This document shows, in pieces, positions 42,745-48,748 of a stretch of 48,748 bases of DNA. Source of the stretch: Lachnospiraceae bacterium (lineage in GTDB: Bacteria > Bacillota > Clostridia > Lachnospirales > Lachnospiraceae). Position 1 is the stretch's first letter, and every line of letters starts with the position of its first letter. The stretch lies in assembly GCA_017470935.1 (NCBI GenBank), contig JAFUXG010000056.1, forward strand, positions 1-48,748. Reading direction: 5' to 3'. A model generated the notes under the pieces. That model ran no database searches. It was not told where the DNA came from and was given only the letters and a program-made list of their open reading frames with translations. The position numbers were made by a program, and so were the translations under genes.

Positions 42745-43962
42745 TTAGTATGAAAATAACTGTACCCAGTATTGTCTGCCACCAACTGTCACATGGCCAA
42801 CTCCTAATTTTGTGTAGGTTGAATTCATGATATTGGCGCGATGGCCGTCACTGTTCATCCATGCATTCATTACCTGTGAAGGAGAAGTCTGCCCCCACGC
42901 AATATTCTCCCCCGCTGCGGTAAAACGGATTCCATTATCTGTAAGTACTGTGCTGAACTTTCTTCCATCCGGTCTTGTGTGTGAAAATGAGCTCACAATC
43001 TCATTAGCTCTTATCTGGGCTGCGGCACAAAGATCTGCGTCAAGCCTTAGGGAATGAAGTCCTGATGATGAGCGGTTTTGATTCACAAGATCTAACACCT
43101 GTCCTGCAGCCGATGCCTGATCCTCGCTCATTGCACCTACTGCTATCTCTTCCTTATTTGTTTCAGAAGGTGCGATAGCCTCTGTGGTGTTTTCATTCTC
43201 AGTAGTCGGCTGTTCAGTTGTAACCTGAGCAGACGGCTGCTCTGTTGTTGGTCTCTCTGTAGTCACCTGCTCTGTTGCCCTCTGTGTAGATGCCTGCTCT
43301 GTTGTTTTATCCTGTGTTACAGGATTACATGCACTATTGTATTTTGGCACAGTCTGACATGAATTTCCATACTGGATTATTGTCTGACATGAATTGCTGC
43401 TTTTTGTTGCTGGCTGGCTTGTGTTGCTATTCTTTGCTGCAGCCTGGCTTGTATTATCACTCTTCGCTGCCGGCTGGTATGCTTTATCATTTGCAGCCTT
43501 TGCCTGTTCATTTGATTGTGTTCCACAGGATCCATTACCTGTGACATATTTCTGTATTATATCTGCTGCACTGTTACATGAATTACCGTTCCCACCCATC
43601 ACAATCTTATAAGTGTTTCCGCTATTGCTGCAGTCATTTCCGTTTTTCACACTACTGCTATTACCGGAATTGTTACAGCTGTTGTTGGAATTTGTGTAAT
43701 TACTGCTATCAGATGTTCCTTTAACACAATTGCCATTGCTGCAGTTACTGCTGTCAGATGCTTCTTTGACAAAATTCCCATTGTTGCAACTGCTGTTACT
43801 TAATATGTCCTTCACAGAATTGTCGACTGTGCAGTTACCTCCCACAACAATCTGCGGACAGCTTCCGTTTCCATTTATACAATATCCTGCCGCCTGTACA
43901 GGCGAGTATATACTGACAGTCATGGCGAGCGCCATCACTGCCGCCATTTTACGTTTTCTCAT
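42745..43962 (-). CDS. secreted CAP/SCP-domain protein with Cys/Asn-rich repeats
   Basis: 405 residues. Signal peptide (about 1-25), then about 190 residues rich in Asn, Ser, Gly and Cys (motifs like CNNGNFVKE, SNCSNGNCVKG, NSCQTIIQYGNSCQT; over a dozen Cys), a Thr/Glu/Gln linker (about 215-265), and a CAP domain (about 285-405: VLDLVNQNRSSSGLHSLRLDADLCAAAQIRANE, SHTRPDG, GENIAWG, WMNSDGHRANIM, GRQYWVQLF). CAP domains without an animal partner are common in Firmicute exoproteins with unclear function. The Cys-dense region could be disulfide cross-linked on the surface or could bind metal. Its own promoter was not identified. Confidence 0.88.
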   Translation of the reverse strand: MRKRKMAAVMALAMTVSIYSPVQAAGYCINGNGSCPQIVVGGNCTVDNSVKDILSNSSCNNGNFVKEASDSSNCSNGNCVKGTSDSSNYTNSNNSCNNSGNSSSVKNGNDCSNSGNTYKIVMGGNGNSCNSAADIIQKYVTGNGSCGTQSNEQAKAANDKAYQPAAKSDNTSQAAAKNSNTSQPATKSSNSCQTIIQYGNSCQTVPKYNSACNPVTQDKTTEQASTQRATEQVTTERPTTEQPSAQVTTEQPTTENENTTEAIAPSETNKEEIAVGAMSEDQASAAGQVLDLVNQNRSSSGLHSLRLDADLCAAAQIRANEIVSSFSHTRPDGRKFSTVLTDNGIRFTAAGENIAWGQTSPSQVMNAWMNSDGHRANIMNSTYTKLGVGHVTVGGRQYWVQLFSY

Positions 43963-44278
43963 AACATACCTCCACTATTTGAAATGCCATTATAAGTTAT
44001 AAGCATTGATAATAATCTCGTCGTATCTCAACGAACAACTCACAATGACAAGCTCCACATATGCAGCAAACACATCCTCACCCCAAACTATCACACACAC
44101 CTTTCTACATAATTAAATCCGTGTCATGTTACATATGTATTAACTATTTGTTACGAGAAAATAATAACACAGCGTATCTGCAAATAATACCGGTAATGTT
44201 TACCACTCATACGCCACTGCTTCTATGGACATAAACACGCCCCTGTTAACCACATTATTATGGTTCATATTCTGCTGT
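43963..44278. other. intergenic, no gene recognised
   Basis: 315 bases between the CAP gene start and the end of pnuC. GGAGG lies just ahead of the CAP ATG. A small GGTAA/TTACC repeat is present near 44191. I see no convincing promoter, hairpin or short frame beyond these. Confidence 0.4.
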
Positions 44279-45028
44279 TCAATCTTCCTGCCGTTTTCTC
44301 ATTTTTCTCCAGCTGTAAAAGCCATAGAGATCATTTATAAGAAAAATGGCAAAGCACATGATCATGGAATAATATATTGGATTTTCAAGTGTTGCCAGCA
44401 CCCATAATGCGATAAGCACAATATCATTTAAGCTATAAAAGATTGCATAATATGGGCTTCTTAGCATGGTAAGCGCCGCAGCCATAAAGCTGGTGGTAAT
44501 AGATATGGTGGAAAGCGGCAGATTGGGCGTGTCGAAATATCTCAATATATAATAGAATATCCATGTGACAATAACCGTACATATTATTAATATTGTCCAC
44601 TTTTTAAAATTCATATGGCTCACCCTGACCTCCCGCTCGCCATAAGGATTTCTAATCCATGTGATCACTGACATAGCAGCAATGGGTGCGGTCATCCCTA
44701 GGTATGTGATCATCTCGCCATAATATCTGAACTTAAATGAAATAACTCCATACAACACAGAGAATATTACCATCAGCACCTGCCCTAACGCATCACCCTT
44801 TGCATTCAGGATCAGGGAGGTCACACCAATAAGTGTGGCAGCAAGGTTTAGCATGTCCTTATGGGAATTGATCATAAATGCTGCTAAAAGCAGTGTCATA
44901 GAACCAATCCATAAGGCGAGTTCGTATTTATTCAGATTTCTGATTGATTTCAAAATATTCATATTTTGCTGTTCCACCTCTGTTTTTTCTCTTAGTTTTT
45001 TCTTAATCCGTAGAAATACATTAATCAT
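44279..45028 (-). CDS. pnuC: PnuC-family nicotinamide/thiamine/riboside transporter
   Basis: 249 residues with seven to eight hydrophobic segments. PnuC landmarks: LNLAATLIGVTSLILNAKGD (about 58-77), ALGQVLMVIFSVLYGVISFKFRYYGEMITYLGMT, and LPLSTISITTSFMAAALTMLRSPYYAIFYSLNDIVLIALW near the C-terminus. These transporters facilitate uptake of nicotinamide riboside or, in PnuT/PnuX relatives, other vitamins. Specificity cannot be read here. The start at 45028 lacks a Shine-Dalgarno; an ATG at 44962 is an alternative. It lies downstream of a leader with a switch-like structure. Confidence 0.9.
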   Translation of the reverse strand: MINVFLRIKKKLREKTEVEQQNMNILKSIRNLNKYELALWIGSMTLLLAAFMINSHKDMLNLAATLIGVTSLILNAKGDALGQVLMVIFSVLYGVISFKFRYYGEMITYLGMTAPIAAMSVITWIRNPYGEREVRVSHMNFKKWTILIICTVIVTWIFYYILRYFDTPNLPLSTISITTSFMAAALTMLRSPYYAIFYSLNDIVLIALWVLATLENPIYYSMIMCFAIFLINDLYGFYSWRKMRKRQED

Positions 45029-45062
45029 TTAATTTTCATACTATCTTTATTCGAAAAGCAAA

Positions 45063-45180
45063 GGCATCTGCTCACACATCTTCTAAGACCTAATGATGTG
45101 TGCACAAATGCCCTAATTACTTTGCATTTCCTACCCGGTGGCAGGGAGTGTAGCTGTATTCAACTTTTAACAATTTTCTT
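45063..45180 (-). promoter_or_regulatory. candidate riboswitch-type leader of pnuC
   Basis: On the minus strand a long stem (GGCAT with ATGCC at its base, 45063-45112; CACACATC/GATGTGTG inside) is followed by TTTGCTTTT, a terminator-like element just before pnuC. An upstream AAATGC (plus 45124-45129) can pair with GCATTT at plus 45107-45112, which overlaps the base of that stem; the two cannot form together. Further upstream CTAC...CCC/GGGTAG could form a small aptamer hairpin (45130-45152). It resembles no riboswitch I can name; the family's known TPP and FMN signature runs are absent. The ligand is unknown. Confidence 0.45.
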
Positions 45181-45221
45181 ATTACTTATGTAGCAATATG
45201 ATTATATTACCACAGTTCAGC

Positions 45222-45251
45222 GAAAAAGAGTAGAGTTTTTTGCTCTGCCCT
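45222..45251 (-). terminator. terminator of the CHAP surface protein gene
   Basis: Minus strand AGGGCAGAG pairs with CTCTACTCT (one G-U, one mismatch), followed by TTTTTC. It lies about 40 bases past the stop at 45293. Confidence 0.6.
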
Positions 45252-45292
45252 TTTCGATATTATACGATAGGTATTTTAAATGATATAAATTA

Positions 45293-47980
45293 TTATTTTT
45301 TAATCTTTACCTTTTTCACACTGCTCCATTTTCCATATACCTTATCACCAGCATCATCCTTGACAAAGGAACGAATTTTTACATAATATGTCTTGCCCTT
45401 AGTTAAATTCTTTATAGTTACACTATCCTTATATGCATTAACATTTTTCTTCTTCGCTCCTGAAAAATTCTTTTTCTTTGCATATGAAATCTGGTATCCA
45501 TCTGCCTTTACATTCCACTTCCATTTCACAACTATTGTTTTCTTCTTATTGTTCTTAACACTCTTTAGTGTTATCTTTGGTGCTGAATAAGTTTGTTTTG
45601 CAGGTGATTCTGTTGTTACATCTTTAGGTTTGGTCTGTACACTTGCTACTGATGTCCACTCAGAGTATTCTCTTTCTGCGCCCTCTCCTTTATATGCCCG
45701 CAAGCGATAGTAATAAGTTGTATTTTCATTAAGATCTGTTAATCTATAATATTTTAATGAATGCTTATTCCAATATGCTTTTTGTGGATTAGATAAATCA
45801 GCATTTTCCGAATACTCTATCTCGTAACCGGTAGCACTTGCATCACCACTCCATGTAAATGTAATCTTATCAGTTGATGGTGTTGCCTTCGTTACTGTCA
45901 ATGCACTTAATGTTATTTTTTCAGAGTTTGTTACGTTAGAATCAGTATTATTGCTGTTTTGAGAATTGTCATCCGTACCACTATCTTTACCACTTGGTGT
46001 ATCGGTTGGATTATTGCCCTGTTTATCACCTTGTCCATCACCTGATTTTTCACCCGGAATATTCGATGGGTCACCACCTGTGGTTTCGTTCAGATTGGAA
46101 TCACTCCAATTAGTTATTTGAACAGCATTTGAATGTTTTACCTCATCACCATTTTTCATTACAACTCTAAACCATACTCCGCTCGGCTGATTTTTATATA
46201 CAGCAGTAGGACAATCATAGGTCATAGTACCGCCACTTGCTTTTAATCCACTAACCTCATATCCGTTATTTGCCTCTGCCACATCCAATTCCTGTTCATC
46301 CAAAGCATAGACTATTCCATAAGCGGCAGTCTTGTCCGGTACATTCCAAATAAATTTAATTTTGTTATCCTTTACTTCTGTCTGTAATTTAATACCTGTT
46401 GTTTCAGCATTCGCATCAACCTGAGTTGGATTATTACTCGGTGTTTCGCTTGGGGTATCACTCGGTTCTTCAATTAGTACAGTGTCTAATGTTTCATAGC
46501 ACACACTATTTCCACAAATATCATACGCATATATATGTGTTTTATATTCACCATATTCATTATTATGTTCCGATATCTTCACCTTATATCTATAAGTATC
46601 ACCTTGTATATTTTCAGCTGTGACTGTAGAATTATTCTTCCAATCATTTGCAATATCATCCTGACTGTTCCCTGTTTCATCTGCTTTTAATGTCCATGTA
46701 GGACATTGTACCCTATCTATTTTCTGATTATCTGTTGCCTTAAATTCAATTACATATCCTGCTGAATCCTTTTCAATTACATTAACATCATATATGTTAG
46801 GATTCGTACTATCAACATATACCTTTTCTATTGCTTTACTGCTTGAATTGCCAGCATTATCATACGCATAAATATGTGTCATATAATTGCCTTCTATTGC
46901 TCCAGACAATAAAGAGGATGTTTCTATTCTACAAGTAGCTGTATTTCCTGTTATTGTTCCTTTTAGCCATTTCGCTTGTCCACCATTGTGCTTATCCATA
47001 TTCCATGACGGGAACTCGACTTTTTCGATTCCAACGTTATCCGTAACTGTACATTTTACTGTATAACCTGATTTAGTAATGTCGGTAACCTTTATATCAG
47101 ATATAATCGGAGCACTGGTATCTCCTTGAACATCAACAGTAGTAGATCCTAACAATTGATTTCCTTCTCCCTTGACTTTCCCATCACTTCCTATATTAAT
47201 TGCATATAACGTTATTTTATGTTTTCCAGTAATATTAGTTGGTATCAAAAAATCAAAACCATGATAATTACCTACTTTATAGTCAAATGCTTTATTTACA
47301 TCCTCTCTCACCAAATCAGCTATGCCAGCACCAAAAAAAATAGTATCATCAATATAGGCATGAACATTAATTTTTGAAGATACTAAATCTTTATCGAGTG
47401 CCCAACCCGAAATTCTTACATAACCCAGTGATGAAGTGACACTATCCAAATTACCTTGAGGTATATTATCTGTTATAGGCGTACCATTTAGATAAATATA
47501 ACCTAAGAATCCTGAAAGTCCCCCAAAATTAGGGATTTGACTTTTATCCATTGTACGTTGTTTAACTCCTGTATGCTCTCCATATGAAGAACTACTTTCC
47601 TGCCCACCCTCAGTATATGTCACAGTATTTCCATTTACACTTTCAATATAAGCAACATGACCATAATTATAATACCTATCGCTAGATGTACCTGCATGTT
47701 CCCAAACCGCAATTGCACCAGCCTGTGGTTCTTGTCCTTTTTGATAAGATAATGTATACCAATAATTATTTGCCCCAAGTACACCATATTTATTCAAACC
47801 CGTTCCTGGTAATGTTATTCCTTTTTGACCAGCCCTCAGTTTTACCCATGCTACACATCCTCCATTAGAAAAATCATCTGCATAACTTTTGTTCGCCCAA
47901 TCTAAAGCCGTTCCTGGTATACCTTGTACTAATAAAAACATAAACACCAATAAACCAATTATCTTTCTATTCATAATCAC
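45293..47980 (-). CDS. secreted CHAP-domain protein with GBS_Bsp-like and Fn3 repeats
   Basis: 895 residues. Signal peptide (about 1-25), CHAP amidase/endopeptidase (about 35-160; catalytic Cys42 in NGGCVAWVK, His108 in YGHVAYIE, Glu124 in YTEGG), an unknown domain (about 175-280), two GBS_Bsp-like repeats (about 290-390 and 395-500), a Fn3-like domain (about 525-625), a Ser/Asp/Gly/Asn linker (about 630-690), and two Fn3 domains to the C-terminus, which ends in KKKKK-like strands. It probably acts on peptidoglycan at the surface. The start is a GTG at 47980 (AAAGGAG five bases ahead); an ATG two codons on is possible. It is transcribed divergently from the XRE regulator. Confidence 0.9.
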   Translation of the reverse strand: MIMNRKIIGLLVFMFLLVQGIPGTALDWANKSYADDFSNGGCVAWVKLRAGQKGITLPGTGLNKYGVLGANNYWYTLSYQKGQEPQAGAIAVWEHAGTSSDRYYNYGHVAYIESVNGNTVTYTEGGQESSSSYGEHTGVKQRTMDKSQIPNFGGLSGFLGYIYLNGTPITDNIPQGNLDSVTSSLGYVRISGWALDKDLVSSKINVHAYIDDTIFFGAGIADLVREDVNKAFDYKVGNYHGFDFLIPTNITGKHKITLYAINIGSDGKVKGEGNQLLGSTTVDVQGDTSAPIISDIKVTDITKSGYTVKCTVTDNVGIEKVEFPSWNMDKHNGGQAKWLKGTITGNTATCRIETSSLLSGAIEGNYMTHIYAYDNAGNSSSKAIEKVYVDSTNPNIYDVNVIEKDSAGYVIEFKATDNQKIDRVQCPTWTLKADETGNSQDDIANDWKNNSTVTAENIQGDTYRYKVKISEHNNEYGEYKTHIYAYDICGNSVCYETLDTVLIEEPSDTPSETPSNNPTQVDANAETTGIKLQTEVKDNKIKFIWNVPDKTAAYGIVYALDEQELDVAEANNGYEVSGLKASGGTMTYDCPTAVYKNQPSGVWFRVVMKNGDEVKHSNAVQITNWSDSNLNETTGGDPSNIPGEKSGDGQGDKQGNNPTDTPSGKDSGTDDNSQNSNNTDSNVTNSEKITLSALTVTKATPSTDKITFTWSGDASATGYEIEYSENADLSNPQKAYWNKHSLKYYRLTDLNENTTYYYRLRAYKGEGAEREYSEWTSVASVQTKPKDVTTESPAKQTYSAPKITLKSVKNNKKKTIVVKWKWNVKADGYQISYAKKKNFSGAKKKNVNAYKDSVTIKNLTKGKTYYVKIRSFVKDDAGDKVYGKWSSVKKVKIKK

Positions 47981-48029
47981 ATTTTCTCCTTTCTGTTATC
48001 TCATAAGCAATACATATTAATACTCTTAT

Positions 48030-48058
48030 ATTATAACCTGATTCAGGTTAGATTGCAA
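48030..48058 (-). promoter_or_regulatory. CHAP gene promoter, -35 shared with the XRE promoter
   Basis: Minus strand TTGCAA (48053-48058), 17-base spacer, TATAAT (48030-48035). The spacer contains the operator at 48034-48050. TTGCAA is its own reverse complement and serves the plus strand as well. Confidence 0.7.
48034..48050. promoter_or_regulatory. operator O1, perfect palindrome
   Basis: TAACCTGA-T-TCAGGTTA, an uninterrupted 17-base palindrome spanning the -10 side of the CHAP promoter. It matches a typical XRE/phage-repressor half-site layout. Confidence 0.7.
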
Positions 48059-48082
48059 TACCCTATTTTAGGTTATGATAAT
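48053..48082 (+). promoter_or_regulatory. XRE regulator promoter
   Basis: TTGCAA (48053-48058), an 18-base spacer, GATAAT (48077-48082). The spacer contains the second operator. It drives the plus-strand XRE gene. Confidence 0.6.
48059..48075. promoter_or_regulatory. operator O2, near-palindrome
   Basis: TACCCTA-TTT-TAGGTTA, 7+3+7 with one mismatch; the right half-site matches the right half-site of O1 at 6 of 7 bases. Its centre lies 25 bases from that of O1. Confidence 0.6.
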
Positions 48083-48123
48083 ATTAAAAATATTCTAGAG
48101 AGGTGCTTTTTATTAATAATGTC

Positions 48124-48366
48124 ATGAAATATAAACGAGTAAAAGATTTAAGAGAAGATACAGATATGAATCAAACCCAATTTGCAAAAATACTTGGAAT
48201 GTCACAAACAGGTTACTCAAAATACGAAACAGGAGAAAATGATATTCCCACATCCATATTAATAAAAATGGCAGACTATTATGAAACAAGTATTGACTAT
48301 ATTCTTGGAAGAACTGATGAAAAGACTCCTTATCCACCATCAAAAGATTTTAAACAAAACACATAA
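48124..48366 (+). CDS. XRE-family transcriptional regulator
   Basis: 80 residues from the ATG at 48124. Helix-turn-helix of the Cro/C1 type: NQTQFAKILGMSQTGYSKYETGENDIP (about 16-42), then ILIKMADYYETSIDYILGRT, the usual end of an HTH_3 domain, and a short tail. It probably represses the divergent CHAP gene and itself through the two operators. The start is uncertain: GAGAGGTG lies 18 bases ahead, too far for normal spacing, and in-frame GTG (48103) or ATT (48112) are alternatives. It has its own terminator. Confidence 0.88.
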   Translation: MKYKRVKDLREDTDMNQTQFAKILGMSQTGYSKYETGENDIPTSILIKMADYYETSIDYILGRTDEKTPYPPSKDFKQNT

Positions 48367-48404
48367 GGCTTTATCAATTTGCACTGATAAAGCCTTATTT
48401 TTTC
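48365..48404 (+). terminator. terminator of the XRE gene
   Basis: A 12-base perfect stem AAGGCTTTATCA/TGATAAAGCCTT (48365-48376 with 48385-48396), overlapping the stop and followed by ATTTTTTC. Confidence 0.9.
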
Positions 48405-48405
48405 A

Positions 48406-48606
48406 TTATCTATAAATCATTTCATTTAACAAACCATTTTTCTCACAATACTCTTTCAATCTTTCAACTATATCCAAAGCCCCATCAGAGCAACTGACCA
48501 TCAAGGATTTCAATTCCTCCTGATGATATTCTCTATTAAAGTAATCGTGCGTAATTTCATTTCTCAAGAGAACTTTCTCTAAAAACTTACTTTCCTTTTC
48601 TGTCAT
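48406..48606 (-). CDS. small protein, function unknown
   Basis: 66 residues starting MTEKESKFLEKVLLRNEITHDYF and ending KEYCEKNGLLNEMIYR, mainly charged helix. No signal peptide or membrane segment. Composition is protein-like, but the ribosome site is weak (TTAAGATG). The start is only 20 bases from the IS3 end at 48626, so its native promoter may have been lost to the insertion. I do not recognise the family. It could be a remnant. Confidence 0.45.
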   Translation of the reverse strand: MTEKESKFLEKVLLRNEITHDYFNREYHQEELKSLMVSCSDGALDIVERLKEYCEKNGLLNEMIYR

Positions 48607-48625
48607 CTTAATGTTAGCATCTAAT

Positions 48626-48748
48626 TAGTACAAAATAAAATGAGACATTCCCCTAAAATATTGTATAATAAACAAGTATAGGAGGAACTCATTATGTCAA
48701 GAAAAAAACCACATCACACCAAACAATTTAAGTTGGATGCTATCAACT
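48626..48748 (+). mobile_element. left end of an IS3-family insertion sequence
   Basis: Begins with TAGTACAAAATAAAATGAGA, matching the reverse complement of the right end at about 100-121 except for one base in the first 20. A TATAAT at 48664-48669, GGAGG at 48681-48685 and the start of a transposase gene follow. The element continues outside the window. Confidence 0.82.
48694..48748 (+). CDS. IS3-family transposase OrfA, N-terminal end (partial)
   Basis: ATG with GGAGG eight bases ahead. The 18 visible residues MSRKKPHHTKQFKLDAIN match the typical start of IS3/IS911 OrfA (the K-x-F-K-L-x-A-V start of the HTH_Tnp_1 domain). The reading frame is open to the window edge. Confidence 0.82.
   Translation, partial: MSRKKPHHTKQFKLDAIN

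Noticed and set aside
45130-45152. preQ1-I or TPP aptamer in the pnuC leader
   Set aside because: AGCTACAC resembles part of preQ1-I, but the closing stem and A-rich tail are absent; the CTGAGA and GAACCTGAT runs of TPP are absent.
1-48748. The window as one 48 kb composite transposon between two IS3 copies
   Set aside because: The content is mostly ordinary chromosomal genes (lon, plsC, rlmD, mtnN, pcrA) and the equal IS lengths at both ends point to an assembly break.

Overview
The window reads as one complete contig from an anaerobic, low-to-mid GC Firmicute of the Lachnospiraceae type. This rests on the gene content (VanZ, YitT, L,D-transpeptidase, NlpC/P60, CAP and CHAP surface proteins, LytR_C, YmfI-type reductase), strong GGAGG ribosome binding sites, perfect sigma-A promoters, a CIRCE element and a Gram-positive LexA box. 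Genus cannot be named from sequence alone. Both ends lie inside IS3-family elements in the same orientation, with about 122 bases of IS at each end. That pattern fits an assembly broken at a repeated IS.

Layout. 1-7.7 kb: an acetyltransferase with an 18-bp repeat insert, a yaaA/HAD/flavodoxin operon, a large tannase-like lipoprotein, and an ECF sigma factor with its DUF4179 anti-sigma factor. 7.8-10.7 kb is a small accessory island: a Panacea-domain antitoxin with a MazF/PemK-like toxin, a decapitated VWA-type gene cut by what looks like the end of another IS (33-bp-spaced direct repeats), and an AAA/DUF4143 ATPase. 10.8-16.4 kb: LUD-domain protein, a 27-codon small gene with its own terminator, a cyclophilin lipoprotein, a DMT exporter, an NhaC antiporter and VanZ. 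16.5-27 kb: Lon protease under a sigma-A promoter with a perfect CIRCE operator, an L,D-transpeptidase, PlsC, YitT, RlmD, a GNAT, and a PcrA/UvrD helicase with a LexA box at its promoter.

27-31.6 kb: an SPFH/zinc-ribbon protein (YdjI-like), a membrane zinc-ribbon protein, an aquaporin and a UgpC/MsmX-type sugar ABC ATPase. 31.9-36 kb: envelope genes (a divergent TagA-like protein, LytR_C protein, NlpC/P60 hydrolase), the YmfI-like reductase and MtnN. 36-40 kb: a minus-strand run of methyltransferase, a sigma-70-like protein without region 4, response regulator, histidine kinase and MtnN. 40-42.6 kb: a translationally coupled zinc-ribbon membrane protein and TPM-domain protein. These are the YdjG and YdjH counterparts of the YdjI-like protein 13 kb away. 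42.7-48.4 kb: a Cys/Asn-rich CAP protein, PnuC behind a leader that looks like a terminator/antiterminator switch, and a CHAP-GBS_Bsp-Fn3 surface protein transcribed divergently from an XRE regulator. The two divergent promoters appear to share one palindromic -35 hexamer, with one operator in each spacer.

The best candidates for new biology are the shared -35 divergent operator at 48.03-48.08 kb, the pnuC leader at 45.06-45.18 kb, the sigma-like protein without region 4 in a two-component operon, the split YdjGHI-like set, and the Panacea/MazF island with its truncated neighbour. A recurring theme is low-complexity, repeat-derived inserts in loops or linkers of otherwise conserved proteins. 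No tRNA, rRNA or CRISPR array was seen.
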